Assembly: GCF_963678835.1 (NCBI RefSeq)
Contig: NZ_OY787469.1
Span: 2,914,001 to 2,978,000, forward strand
Length of the DNA: 64,000 nt
Reading direction: 5' to 3'
Source: an uncultured Desulfuromonas sp.
Lineage (GTDB): Bacteria; Desulfobacterota; Desulfuromonadia; Desulfuromonadales; Desulfuromonadaceae
Below, piece by piece: positions 45,546-54,918 of this stretch. Numbering within the stretch: position 1 is the first letter of the stretch; the number at the start of each line of letters is the position of its first letter. The notes under the pieces were generated by a model. The model did not search any database. It was not told the origin of the DNA and worked only from the letters and a program-made list of their open reading frames with translations. The translations under genes and the position numbers were made by a program.

Positions 45546-47280
45546 CGGCAGCAGATTGATCCAGTTTTTTCAGGAAAGAAGCCGCAGCCTGTTTAAAAAA
45601 ATCTGAATCTTCCGACATAGAGAGACTCTCTTCGAATGAAGCACGAGCCTGTTCCTGTTCACCCAGACGAAAATATTCCCTGCCGACTATATAGGCATAA
45701 AAAGCGCGCTCACCACGCTTTTTCCTCAATTCATACAGCCTGATCAGCTCATATCTTTCCTGCCGTTTCGTATCTTCCGCGGACTCGGAAACGATTATTT
45801 TCTGCACGTCAATCAAGCGCTTTAAAAGGATGCCACTTTTATCATTTTTTTCATGGTAATTATCACGCAAATAACGACGCGCTTCAAACCACTTCCCATC
45901 AGCCATAAGCCCCTTTGCACGATTAGCCACCCAATATTCCTTATTTTTCAAGGATTCTTCAGGGGTGTGTTCCTCGAAAATTGCATAACCTTCTTCCGTG
46001 TTGCCTTCTTTAATCAGAGCAATTGCCAGGTTGTTTTTTGCCGGAAAAAACGTTGGAGATTTTTCAACGGTATCGCGAAACAATAACAGGTTATCTTGCC
46101 ATAAGCGGACTCTATCCAGAGTAGATACAGCGAATACGATGCCCACAACAACAAAAATGGTTATTAAGATTTTTTTTCTAAAATAAAGTGCCGCTATCGA
46201 AATAATTGCAGGGCACCAGAACAAGATAGGGACGTACAAATATCGCTCGGCAATGGGAGTCCAGGTCATTTTGGAAAAGACTACCAAAAATGCTGAACTT
46301 AAAACTGCCACGCCAACCAAATAAAATTGCGTAGCAATATTTAATCGCAACAAGGCAACAAAAACCAACAGAACGGCTGCGCATCCCAGTCCAAAATAGA
46401 TATCCGGCACACCGTTGATGCCAAAATTAAGCGGCCACGGCCAAAGAAACTTTTTAAAATAAAAACCAAAAACTTTAAAAACAACAAATAATGCGTCAGC
46501 AAAGCCTTTTTCCGCGACACGACCAGCAACACCGACAAGCGCCTTGGATGCTCCAAGATCTCCCCCCGACATAGAGATATGGCGCATAAAAAAATAGACT
46601 GCCCCCCCGAGTAAGACTCCAGAATACCGCCAAAGAATCTGTCTCCATTTAGATCTGACGAAAACAAGAATATGTTTACCGTCTTGAGGCAGCAATAACA
46701 TCCAACCTAGGGGTAAAAAGAAAACAGCAACTTCCTTACTCAGGCAGGCGCATAGATAAAAAAGTGCGGAGAAAAACAGGCGGGTCACAGGCATTGAAAC
46801 AGCGCAGTTCTCCCTTGGTAACAGACATATAACTGAGAGCAAAAGAAAAAAAACCGCCAGAAGATCAGTGCGCCCTGAAATCCAGGCAACGGTTTCCACC
46901 GTCACGGGATGAACAAGAAAGAGCAAAGAAGTGCTGAAGGGGAGCCAGCGAAAAAAGGGGACCTCGTCATTATGAAATCGGGAGATCAGGATAAAAAGCA
47001 ACACAGCATTAAGAATATGCAACAAAAAGTTTTCAAGATGCATACTCATTGTACTCATACCACTGAACCACAAATCCAGATAAAAGGTCAAAATGAGCAG
47101 AGGACGGTAATACGTGCCCCCACCATTAAAAAAATGATCCCAAAAAGAATAGTCGGGTGCATTGAATATCCGGTTGATAAGAACTGAATCATCCACGGAG
47201 CACAGAGGGGCATAGATCAAAGGATAGAACAGAGCTATCCCAGTTAGAATGAGCAATACTATTTGTATACGTTTTGTCAT
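45523..47280 (-). CDS. GT-C type membrane glycosyltransferase with C-terminal TPR-like region
   Basis: 585 aa. Residues 1-390 hold about ten membrane helices with an early periplasmic loop containing CSVDDSVLI (the Asp-bearing first loop of GT-C enzymes), resembling TMTC/protein O-mannosyltransferase-like proteins. Residues 400-575 form TPR-like helical pairs (PTFFPAKNNLAIALIKEG). A lipid-phosphate-sugar donor is expected. Its neighbours, a prenyl-phosphate transferase and pilA, suggest pilin or surface protein glycosylation; this is inference. Confidence 0.7.
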   Translation of the reverse strand: MTKRIQIVLLILTGIALFYPLIYAPLCSVDDSVLINRIFNAPDYSFWDHFFNGGGTYYRPLLILTFYLDLWFSGMSTMSMHLENFLLHILNAVLLFILISRFHNDEVPFFRWLPFSTSLLFLVHPVTVETVAWISGRTDLLAVFFLLLSVICLLPRENCAVSMPVTRLFFSALFYLCACLSKEVAVFFLPLGWMLLLPQDGKHILVFVRSKWRQILWRYSGVLLGGAVYFFMRHISMSGGDLGASKALVGVAGRVAEKGFADALFVVFKVFGFYFKKFLWPWPLNFGINGVPDIYFGLGCAAVLLVFVALLRLNIATQFYLVGVAVLSSAFLVVFSKMTWTPIAERYLYVPILFWCPAIISIAALYFRKKILITIFVVVGIVFAVSTLDRVRLWQDNLLLFRDTVEKSPTFFPAKNNLAIALIKEGNTEEGYAIFEEHTPEESLKNKEYWVANRAKGLMADGKWFEARRYLRDNYHEKNDKSGILLKRLIDVQKIIVSESAEDTKRQERYELIRLYELRKKRGERAFYAYIVGREYFRLGEQEQARASFEESLSMSEDSDFFKQAAASFLKKLDQSAAVDSKSSQ

Positions 47281-48188
47281 GATTCTTTTGCTATACCGAC
47301 AACATCAAGAAAGTAATGCTCAAGATCACAGCGTATTGGTTCGACCAGAACAGGCAAAGTGTTTTGTTGCTCCAGTGCCGCAAGGGTCTTTCCCAAGGCT
47401 TTTTTCTCACACTGAAATTCATAATAACTACCAGAAAAAACCGTGTCGAAACCATCAATATTATCAGAGAGAAGCAAACGATAACCTGACACGCCGCCGG
47501 TCAGGACAGTAGAGATGTCCTGAACCTCTCGCAATTGCCCTTTAACGATAATACCAACGCGATCACAGGCAGTCTCTACATCGGATATAATGTGGCTACT
47601 GAAAAAAATCGTTTTCCCTTGTCTTTTCCACTCCTTGATTAAATCCTTCACCAATGCTCGTCCGATAGGGTCCAAGCCACTCATCGGCTCATCAAGAATT
47701 AATAGATCAGGATCGTGGACAACGGCTTGGGCAATCCCCAACCGTTGCACCATCCCTTTGCTATACGAGCGAATGGGTTGTTTTAGGGCATGAGCAAGAT
47801 TCACTTGCTCCAATACCGTAGCTATTCTATTTTGTAACCGTGAGTTATCCATACCATGCATCCGTCCCACCAAGGTGAGCACATCTACAACAGAGGCTTG
47901 ATCAGGAAAAGACGGATTTTCTGGAAGATAGCCGACTTTTTCCCGCGCAGACTGAGATGTAACCGGCTGACCAAAGAGAAACGCAGAGCCGGAAGTGGCC
48001 CTCATGAGTCCCAACAGCAACCGGATTGTCGTGCTTTTTCCGGCACCATTGGGTCCAAGAAAACCAAAGGACTCACCGGGCATAACAGACAGGGACAAAT
48101 TTTTAAGCGCATCCACTCGTCCCTTTTTGAGGGTACGATACGTTTTGGAAAGCTGATCAATGTGAATCGCGGAGGCATATTGCATCAT
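47277..48188 (-). CDS. ABC transporter ATP-binding protein
   Basis: 303 aa. Walker A GFLGPNGAGKSTTIRLL, signature YSKGMVQRLGIAQA, Walker B LLILDEPMSGLDP, of the CcmA/ABC-2 export type with a family-typical C-terminal extension. Together with the TPR protein at 48269 and permease at 49096 it is the downstream part of the pilin gene group in this lineage. Substrate unknown. Confidence 0.9.
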   Translation of the reverse strand: MMQYASAIHIDQLSKTYRTLKKGRVDALKNLSLSVMPGESFGFLGPNGAGKSTTIRLLLGLMRATSGSAFLFGQPVTSQSAREKVGYLPENPSFPDQASVVDVLTLVGRMHGMDNSRLQNRIATVLEQVNLAHALKQPIRSYSKGMVQRLGIAQAVVHDPDLLILDEPMSGLDPIGRALVKDLIKEWKRQGKTIFFSSHIISDVETACDRVGIIVKGQLREVQDISTVLTGGVSGYRLLLSDNIDGFDTVFSGSYYEFQCEKKALGKTLAALEQQNTLPVLVEPIRCDLEHYFLDVVGIAKES

Positions 48189-48268
48189 TTAAAATCCAAT
48201 TGTTATAAGAAACCACCCCCCCTGGACTCTCTTCTTCTCAGGGAAAAAACTCCAGAAGAGAAAAACAC

Positions 48269-49096
48269 TTATAAACCACTACGGCTTTGCACGGAACCGT
48301 TTTCATCAAGGAAAATACTCCTCCCCAAAGCATCTCTTGGGGCATTTTGCAGATATTTCCCATCAAGCAGCTCATCAATACTCAAAGGGCGATGGCCTTC
48401 ATCTCGTTCAAAAGCCTGAACCGCTCGTTCGACACTAAGTATCATTTCAAAGGTCTTTAAACGCTGTAAAAAACGCTTTTTAAGAGCAGGTTCTTTCGTT
48501 GCGCTGATCTGATCTTGCAAAAATGCGATCGCAGCTTCCGTACGGCCTGACCGGCGAAGAAAACGGCTGGCCAAACGAGCATAGAGTTCCTTACCGCTAC
48601 GTTGATACGCCTCAAGCATGTAATCTGACGCTTTAGGATAATCTTTAAGAAAATAAAAACTGTTAAAACCGGCAAAAAACGGCAACTGGTCGTCCCAGCT
48701 ACGATATTTCATCCCATAATCAAGTAAGTCGTTCACTTCATTAATCCGCCCAACCTCCCAAGTGAAAATTGCCTGTGAAAAATAATAGACATCTTGATTG
48801 TAAGGATCAAGGCGCGCGCTACGCAGCATATGTCGGTAAAGATTGTAATAGTCAATCAGAACGTGCTCTTCCTTGGAAAAAGCTGGATCAACAAGCGTCC
48901 CATAATAAAACATAGTATCTATAATCGCCCAGTCAGCGACCAGCATGGAGATGCCCTGGCCGAATACATTGACCACGGTAGCCGGAGGGACATAGCCAAG
49001 CGCGACAATATTTTTTTTGTCAGCACGTTGCTGTACCTGGTCCGTTGCCGCAGCCAAAAGAGTCACCAACACCACACCCGACAGTATTTTTCTCAT
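48269..49096 (-). CDS. TPR-like protein between ABC transporter genes
   Basis: 275 aa. N-terminal hydrophobic segment (ILSGVVLVTLLAAATDQV) may be a signal or anchor. The rest has helical pairs (RLDPYNQDVYYFSQAIFTWE, KASDYMLEAYQRSGKELYARL) of TPR type and a Pro-containing C-terminal segment (GRSIFLDENGSV). Adjacent to the ABC permease (stop/start overlap by 1 bp) and ATPase. Probable periplasmic or membrane-bound accessory of that transporter. Confidence 0.7.
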   Translation of the reverse strand: MRKILSGVVLVTLLAAATDQVQQRADKKNIVALGYVPPATVVNVFGQGISMLVADWAIIDTMFYYGTLVDPAFSKEEHVLIDYYNLYRHMLRSARLDPYNQDVYYFSQAIFTWEVGRINEVNDLLDYGMKYRSWDDQLPFFAGFNSFYFLKDYPKASDYMLEAYQRSGKELYARLASRFLRRSGRTEAAIAFLQDQISATKEPALKKRFLQRLKTFEMILSVERAVQAFERDEGHRPLSIDELLDGKYLQNAPRDALGRSIFLDENGSVQSRSGL

Positions 49097-49881
49097 CAGC
49101 TGATCTCACGTCGGTCAAACACTGCAACAGCGGCCCATAGAAGAAAAAAAGTATATGTCATGCCATAGCCAATAGACATAAACTGATCACCGTAGTCGAC
49201 AGTCAAGGAATACACGGTCTGAGGAGTCAGGTCAAAAAGTGAAAAGTTAGGCAAGACATAGTAGAACAGATCAACGCACCAGCGAAGAGCGAAACTGAAT
49301 TGAGCGCCATAGCTGCCATGCAAATAATCATGAGCCTGTTGAGTAACCCCTCCGGCAAGATAAACCGCAAGGCTGACACAAAAAGGAAAGAAAAATGACG
49401 TTGCCACACTTGACAGCATAAGAGACAGCGCCAAAATCAACAAGCTTTTGAGCCAGATCAAAACCATTGCAAGCAGCCAGGTGGACCAAACAAACGCCCT
49501 TTCAGAAGGATAAAAACTTGATGCAATAGGAATGACAAGAGAAGCGACGATACCGACAATGAGCAAAAATGCTGTCAGTACAATGGCGGACGCCCCAAAA
49601 CGACTCCGAACGTAAACACGACGCTGGACCGGTAAAGACAAGTAACAGAGAACGTAGCGTCGATCCACATCATGCCAGAGAGAAAAGGCCCCCAATAAAA
49701 TGGCCAGTAGCAAACCGGATACAGACAAACACGCCAGCGACATGGTAACAGCCAACTCCTGCACCTGACGCATAGAAAAGCGGCTTAAAAGAGGAACACC
49801 CAGCAGGCATAAACTAACAAAGCCCAAATAGCCCACAAGAAAGCGCTGCTTTAAATAAATTTTTAAATAAAAAAACAGCAT
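49096..49881 (-). CDS. ABC-2 type transporter permease
   Basis: 261 aa with six predicted membrane helices (GFVSLCLLGVPLLSRF, FGASAIVLTAFLLIVGI and others). N-terminal MLFFYLKIYLKQRFLVGYLG is typical of ABC-2 permeases. Works with the ATPase at 47277. Separated from pilA-C by a strong terminator at 49894. Confidence 0.8.
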   Translation of the reverse strand: MLFFYLKIYLKQRFLVGYLGFVSLCLLGVPLLSRFSMRQVQELAVTMSLACLSVSGLLLAILLGAFSLWHDVDRRYVLCYLSLPVQRRVYVRSRFGASAIVLTAFLLIVGIVASLVIPIASSFYPSERAFVWSTWLLAMVLIWLKSLLILALSLMLSSVATSFFFPFCVSLAVYLAGGVTQQAHDYLHGSYGAQFSFALRWCVDLFYYVLPNFSLFDLTPQTVYSLTVDYGDQFMSIGYGMTYTFFLLWAAVAVFDRREIS

Positions 49882-49893
49882 TCCGACACCTCG

Positions 49894-49935
49894 TCAAAGA
49901 AAAAGGGAGACAAAACCGCCTCCCTTTTTCTTTGA
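49894..49935 (-). terminator. Intrinsic terminator after pilA-C
   Basis: A perfect 16-bp stem (TCAAAGAAAAAGGGAG with its complement), 10-base loop, then an A/T-rich stretch. It would cap the abundant pilin transcript while letting some read into the ABC genes. Confidence 0.75.
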
Positions 49936-49962
49936 TCGTTATTTATACTTTTACGACAAAAA

Positions 49963-50304
49963 CTAGATAGATTCCCAGTCGTCAAAACAACTTGAATCAT
50001 TAGTATTAATGTCTGATTCCAGCACAGTTTCTGTCCATTTTTCAATTGGTTTCACATACATGGTATTGCTATCAAAAGAACCACCAAAGGCCTTTGTTCC
50101 TTTGGAGTTTATTGTGGCGATGGCATACCCACCTTTTGCGGTATTGAAAGTCAAGTAAACATTCGGTGACAAGCGACCGATAGGAACAGCAACAGTGTCG
50201 TCAGAGACAACGTTGATTCCGGGTCCGATAGTCCCACTGGCAGCGGCAAAGACAGAAACAGAACTAAGAGCGACAAGCAGCAAGGCCAATAAAATCTTTT
50301 TCAT
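49963..50304 (-). CDS. pilA-C: PilA-C: partner protein of the short pilin
   Basis: 113 aa. A signal peptide (KKILLALLLVALSSVSVFAAA) is followed by a beta-rich domain (GTIGPGINVVSDDTVAVPIG, then GYAIATINSKGTKAF). ATG 50304 has a perfect AGGAGG site. Its position right after the short pilin gene, size and composition match the second geopilin domain of Geobacter, which pairs with PilA-N in the filament. In many other type IV pilins both parts are one polypeptide. Confidence 0.85.
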   Translation of the reverse strand: MKKILLALLLVALSSVSVFAAASGTIGPGINVVSDDTVAVPIGRLSPNVYLTFNTAKGGYAIATINSKGTKAFGGSFDSNTMYVKPIEKWTETVLESDINTNDSSCFDDWESI

Positions 50305-50320
50305 ATCGAATTCCTCCTTT

Positions 50321-50557
50321 TTATGATTCTTCTGAGAGACCATCAGGATAATCGCCTTGAGGGTCATCCGCGGAATACGCTTCCATACCCGTCTTCATGT
50401 TGCGATAATCACTATTCGATGAGGAGTTATAGGCTTTTTCACGATAAGCGGCAAACTGAGGGATGGCGATAGCCGCAAGAATACCGATGATCGCGACAAC
50501 GATCAGCAGTTCGATCAGGGTAAAACCCTTTTCGCTTTTTCTGAACTTGTTCAGCAT
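50321..50557 (-). CDS. pilA: Short type IV pilin, PilA-N (geopilin)
   Basis: 78 aa. Class III-type leader ([11 protein letters not shown]) cleaved before Phe, then [18 protein letters not shown] with Glu5. The mature form is about 67 residues, unusually short, with aromatics at positions 1, 24, 27, 32, 40, 50 and 59. This layout is that of the short pilins of Geobacter and relatives, studied in electron transfer and as PilA-C partner. AGGAG precedes the ATG, and a -24/-12 promoter lies about 170 bp upstream. Confidence 0.95.
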   Translation of the reverse strand: MLNKFRKSEKGFTLIELLIVVAIIGILAAIAIPQFAAYREKAYNSSSNSDYRNMKTGMEAYSADDPQGDYPDGLSEES

Positions 50558-50726
50558 GAGTTTTTCTCCTTTCTAGAGGAAAGCTGTCAGAGTCGAACCA
50601 CTCGACTCTTTTCTTAAAATAAGCGTTCTCAACAATACCTTATTTTTCGTTGACATGAAAATATTTTTTAGAGCCAAAAAACATTAAAGCTTTAACGTCT
50701 TTTGTCTTATACTTAATTTTTACTAT

Positions 50727-50743
50727 ATGCAAAGCAGATACCA
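50727..50743 (-). promoter_or_regulatory. Sigma-54 (-24/-12) promoter of pilA
   Basis: On the minus strand TGGTAT-N4-TTTGCAT: GG and GC are separated by exactly 10 bp as RpoN requires. It is about 170 bp before the pilA start, in a 295-bp AT-rich gap that holds no gene. PilR, encoded two genes upstream, is a sigma-54 activator. Confidence 0.7.
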
Positions 50744-50836
50744 AAAAAATCAGAGACCGGCAAAGCCTCTTTTTGAGCATCTATAGACTAATCACTATAT
50801 TTTCATGCTTTTAAATACTAACAATTTGCGCAGCAT

Positions 50837-50859
50837 GGAGTGACAAAAATTGTCACTCC
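50837..50859. repeat. Palindrome at the galU stop codon
   Basis: GGAGTGACAA, AAA, TTGTCACTCC: a perfect 10-bp stem overlapping the galU stop. It lacks a T-run so it is a poor terminator; it could be a protein site or end-protection structure. Confidence 0.5.
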
Positions 50860-51761
50860 TCCTTCTCAATAACCAATTCGTTGAGATACGTTTGGAAACT
50901 GTTGCCAATGATGGCATGTTTCAGAGCATATTCAACATTGGCCTGCATGTATCCCAGTTTATTTCCACAATCATGTGATTTACCCGTCATGCAAAACGCA
51001 TCAACTTCCTCCTGAAGAAGCAGCGCATCCATCGCATCGGTCAATTGGATTTCGCCACCGGCACCGGGTCGCGCGCTCTCCAGCAAAGGCCAGATGGCCT
51101 CAGTCAGTACATAACGTCCGACAATCGCCAAATTAGAGGGTGCAAATTGCTGAGCCGGTTTCTCCACCATGGCCTTGATCGGACAGGAGTCACCAGAATT
51201 CAGCTGCTGGCCGCCACAATCAACAATTCCATAATTAGAAACATCTTCCATAGGAACCGGCTCCACCATCACCTGACTGATGCCTGTATCTTCGAACTGA
51301 CGGACCATGGCCGCAAGGTTGTCTTTCTTCTGATTTGCCAGGTAACAATCGATCAACACATCAGGTAACACAATGGCAAACGGGGCATCACCAATCAGCG
51401 GACGGGCACATAAAATGGCGTGACCCAGCCCCTTTGGCTCGCCCTGTCGTGTTTGCATCACCGTGACCCCTTCGGGGCACACGGAAGTCACTTCATCAAG
51501 AAGAGCTTTTTTCCTCTTACCGGCCAACGTTGTTTCCAATTCAAAGGAGGTGTCAAAGTGATTTTCAATCGCCTGCTTGGAAGGATGGGTGATCAACACA
51601 ATCTGATGAATCCCGGCACTGACACATTCTTCGACGACATATTGGATAATCGGTTTATCGACAATGGGCAGCATCTCTTTCGGGATTGCTTTGGTTGCCG
51701 GCAACATTCTGGTGCCGAATCCAGCAACGGGGATCACGACTTTGGTAATTTTTTTACGCAT
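50853..51761 (-). CDS. galU: UTP-glucose-1-phosphate uridylyltransferase
   Basis: 302 aa. [20 protein letters not shown] with the nucleotide-binding loop, [10 protein letters not shown], and the substrate segment of GalU enzymes ([18 protein letters not shown]). Makes UDP-glucose, which feeds galE and the polysaccharide locus. Its position between pilA and pilR is curious, as its product serves glycan synthesis. Confidence 0.95.
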   Translation of the reverse strand: MRKKITKVVIPVAGFGTRMLPATKAIPKEMLPIVDKPIIQYVVEECVSAGIHQIVLITHPSKQAIENHFDTSFELETTLAGKRKKALLDEVTSVCPEGVTVMQTRQGEPKGLGHAILCARPLIGDAPFAIVLPDVLIDCYLANQKKDNLAAMVRQFEDTGISQVMVEPVPMEDVSNYGIVDCGGQQLNSGDSCPIKAMVEKPAQQFAPSNLAIVGRYVLTEAIWPLLESARPGAGGEIQLTDAMDALLLQEEVDAFCMTGKSHDCGNKLGYMQANVEYALKHAIIGNSFQTYLNELVIEKEE

Positions 51762-51831
51762 TCATACTCGCTTTCATAGAAGTGGAATGACAAACTCTGA
51801 ACAGTTATCGCCTTGTTGTGTTAAGCCAGAA

Positions 51832-53193
51832 TTACAAACCCAGCTTTTCGAGACGATAGCGAAGAGAACGAAAACTGACATGGAGTAGTTCGGCAGCTTT
51901 GGTTCGCACCCCCTGACATCGATCCAAGGCCTGTTGAAGGATTTCCCGTTCAATGGATTCCATATACGCTTCAAGGTCTAGCCCTTCTTCGGGCAATTGA
52001 AACCCCAGACTTTTGGGCAGGCTGGTTTCACCAAAGCGCGGCGGCAGGCCGCTTCCGGTTAAAACATCGCCCTCTTCTAAAATCAGACAGCGCTCAATAA
52101 CATTCTCAAGTTCCCGAACATTACCGGGCCATGGATAGTCCAGCAAGCGCTGCATCAATTCCGTCGCTATCGTTATGTGTCGATGGGGAGCCAACGTGTC
52201 GCAAAAAGATTTAACCAACAGAGGAATATCATCAATTCGCTCTCGCAATGACGGAAGATGAAGATGGATGACATTCAGGCGATAATAGAGATCCTTACGG
52301 AACTCCCCACCGGTCACGGCATCTTCAAGTGAGATATTTGTGGCGGCGACAATTCTCACATCGGTATTGATATCAGCATTGCCGCCGACACGACGGATCT
52401 GCTTTTCCTGAAGTGCGCGCAGAAATTTGACTTGCATGGGTTGAGGTAATTCACCGACTTCATCAAGAAACAGTGTTCCCCCTTCAGCACTTTCAAACAA
52501 ACCCAGCTTGGTGCTGATTGCGCCGGAAAACGCACCTTTTTCGTGGCCAAACAGCTCGCTTTCCAACAGATTTTCGGGAATGGCTCCACAGTTAACCGCC
52601 ACAAAGGGCTCTTCACGACGATGACTGTTGAAATGGATGGATCGAGCAACCAGTTCTTTACCCGTTCCTGATTCGCCGGAGATCAAAACATTGACGGACG
52701 AAATAGAGACTTTTTCAATCAAGCGATACAGCTGCTGCATGACTGTGCTCTTGCCGATCAATTGATCAAATGCATAACGCCGATCCAAGACCTGACGAAG
52801 GCGACTATTTTCTTTGCGCAGCTGACGATGCTGTAAAGCATTACGAATAACCAGACGAATTTCATCGTTTTTAAAAGGCTTTGTCAGGTAGTCATAAGCC
52901 CCCTGCTTCATCGCCTCAACCGCTTGCTCCGTCGTGGAAAACGCTGTCATCATAATCACAGTTGTATCGGTGCCCTGCTCTTTGACACGAGCCAACAGGG
53001 ATAACCCATCGAGATTAGGCATCCTGATATCGCTTAAGATCAGGTCATAGACAGTTTTATCAATGAGTTGGCAGGCGTGTTGACCATCTGAAGCCAGCTC
53101 AACCTGATAGCCTTCCCGCGACAACATAATCGAGAGAAACTCCCTCATGCTCTGTTCATCATCAACAACAAGAATCCGCTGTTTTTCTTTCAC
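51832..53193 (-). CDS. pilR: Sigma-54-dependent response regulator PilR
   Basis: 453 aa. Receiver domain with the phospho-Asp in [13 protein letters not shown] (about residue 53), AAA+ domain with Walker [14 protein letters not shown], the sigma-54 loop GAFSGA (Ser in place of the usual Thr of GAFTGA), Walker B FLDEVGEL, and a Fis-type HTH ([19 protein letters not shown]) at the end. Activates sigma-54 promoters such as that of pilA. The start overlaps the pilS stop (ATGA). Confidence 0.95.
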   Translation of the reverse strand: MKEKQRILVVDDEQSMREFLSIMLSREGYQVELASDGQHACQLIDKTVYDLILSDIRMPNLDGLSLLARVKEQGTDTTVIMMTAFSTTEQAVEAMKQGAYDYLTKPFKNDEIRLVIRNALQHRQLRKENSRLRQVLDRRYAFDQLIGKSTVMQQLYRLIEKVSISSVNVLISGESGTGKELVARSIHFNSHRREEPFVAVNCGAIPENLLESELFGHEKGAFSGAISTKLGLFESAEGGTLFLDEVGELPQPMQVKFLRALQEKQIRRVGGNADINTDVRIVAATNISLEDAVTGGEFRKDLYYRLNVIHLHLPSLRERIDDIPLLVKSFCDTLAPHRHITIATELMQRLLDYPWPGNVRELENVIERCLILEEGDVLTGSGLPPRFGETSLPKSLGFQLPEEGLDLEAYMESIEREILQQALDRCQGVRTKAAELLHVSFRSLRYRLEKLGL

Positions 53194-54848
53194 GAATGCG
53201 CCTCTTTCTTTATGCTGTCCGGGTTGAAGTCAATTTCAAAGCGCGCCCCGCCCAATGGATTTTCAAGGCATTCAACCGTCGCCTGATGAGCGGTCACGAT
53301 GGCATGAATAATAGCCAGTCCGAGACCAGTTCCCTCAGCGCGCGATGAATAAAACGGTTCGAAAATCTGCTTCTTTTCGTCACCGTGGACCCCAGGACCA
53401 TTATCGTCAACCCATAGGGCGTTTTTTGACGCGTCGAAACCGATGATTATTTTTTTCGGCGGCGTGGCAAATTGCTCGGCATTGACAAGTAAATTCCATA
53501 ATGCCTGATGGATCTGCCCTGAATCAATAAGTAGACTCTTATCTTCTTTAATATCGAGGCGAAGATCAACAAAGGAGAACTTGGGATCAGTTTTGGCAAG
53601 GTCATAAACCTCGCCGATCAGGGATTTGACCGAAGAGAATTTCTTTTCCGGCGCCCGAGGTCGGGCAAAAACAAGAAAATCACTCAATAGTCTGTTAAGT
53701 CGTGAGGTTTCGCGATTGACAATCTCCAGGAGATGCTTATCGGAACCGTCAAGACAACTTTGTTCCGTTAACAACTGAACACTACCACTTAAAGACGCGA
53801 GAGGATTGCGAATTTCATGGGCGAGCCCGGCAGCCAATTTTCCCACGGCGGCGAGGCGTTCACCCAGCTGGAGATTTTGCTCAAGGCGTTTTGTTTCGGT
53901 CAAATCCTGAAAGGTAATCAACGTACCGGCTTGTTTTTGTTGAATATCACGAAACGGAAGGGCGTTAAATCCCAAAATTCTTTTCTCGCCACCAGGCTTT
54001 ATATACGCAAATTCCCCCCGTTCAACAGGCTGAGAAAGCTTCTCCGGCGGCAACTGAGGAAAAATCTGAGTCAGAGGACTGCGGATGGCCTTGCTGACTG
54101 CAATACCACAGATGGCGACAGCGGCGAAGTTAAATGATCGGATCACCCCATCACCGTCAACAACAATCAGGCCGCTGGGAATATTATGCAAAATAATATG
54201 GTTCAACCGCTCCAACTCTGCATAGTCATGCCGCTCCTGTTCCAGAAGTGACTCCGAGTAGCGCATACGATTCGCAAGAATCGTTCCGAGAAAACCCGTC
54301 AGAAGAAATGCCGTCACGTTAAGAAACAGTCGATAAAAAACATCCGACGGGGTCATCTCCATGGCTCCGGGACCGGTGGGAAGATATCCATAGAATTGTA
54401 AATCGATCAGTCCGCCGTATAAAACAACAGCAGCCGCCACAGTTACGATGACATCGAAGCGCGTTGCCATCAATGCCGAACTCAATATAACGAAAATAAA
54501 TAGAAACGAAAAAGGACTGGCCGTGCCGCCAGTCATATAGACCACCAGAATACTCAGCAGCAGATCCCAGACCAGTTGAAACTGAACAAACTGTCTGAGG
54601 TGATTTTGCCAGCGCAACAGCCACAGCAAAGAAAAGCAGATTTGAAAAAAAGTCAGCGATAAGAGAAAAATCAGACGTAAATCAGGGATAAAAAAAGATT
54701 GAAGCGATTGAGGGAACTCAAGAAAAACCGTTCCACCCAAAAACAGCGTGACAATAAAAGCCCGACCAAGCAAGTACCACAATAGGGCACTCACGGAGAA
54801 GGACAGAGGCTGATGGGCAAATATCTTGCCGCTGTCAAGAGCTGGCAT
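53190..54848 (-). CDS. pilS: Sensor histidine kinase PilS
   Basis: 552 aa. About six N-terminal membrane helices (residues 20-190), a PAS-like middle (IPSGLIVVDGDGVIRSFN), the phospho-His in LAAGLAHEIRNPLASLSGS, and HATPase boxes (NLLVNAEQFA, DDNGPGV, GTGLGLAIIHAIV). Phosphorylates PilR. In characterised systems it senses unassembled pilin in the membrane. Confidence 0.94.
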   Translation of the reverse strand: MPALDSGKIFAHQPLSFSVSALLWYLLGRAFIVTLFLGGTVFLEFPQSLQSFFIPDLRLIFLLSLTFFQICFSLLWLLRWQNHLRQFVQFQLVWDLLLSILVVYMTGGTASPFSFLFIFVILSSALMATRFDVIVTVAAAVVLYGGLIDLQFYGYLPTGPGAMEMTPSDVFYRLFLNVTAFLLTGFLGTILANRMRYSESLLEQERHDYAELERLNHIILHNIPSGLIVVDGDGVIRSFNFAAVAICGIAVSKAIRSPLTQIFPQLPPEKLSQPVERGEFAYIKPGGEKRILGFNALPFRDIQQKQAGTLITFQDLTETKRLEQNLQLGERLAAVGKLAAGLAHEIRNPLASLSGSVQLLTEQSCLDGSDKHLLEIVNRETSRLNRLLSDFLVFARPRAPEKKFSSVKSLIGEVYDLAKTDPKFSFVDLRLDIKEDKSLLIDSGQIHQALWNLLVNAEQFATPPKKIIIGFDASKNALWVDDNGPGVHGDEKKQIFEPFYSSRAEGTGLGLAIIHAIVTAHQATVECLENPLGGARFEIDFNPDSIKKEAHS

Positions 54849-54918
54849 GATCTGTTAGAACCGATTGTTTTCCAATTCGAGAATAGTGAACATAGCCAGA
54901 CAACTTTCTTGTCATTTA

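Noticed and set aside
50760..50785. Weak stem AGAGGC/GGTCTCT followed by T-run upstream of the pilA -24/-12 site
   Set aside because: The stem is imperfect and short; not convincing as the galU terminator.
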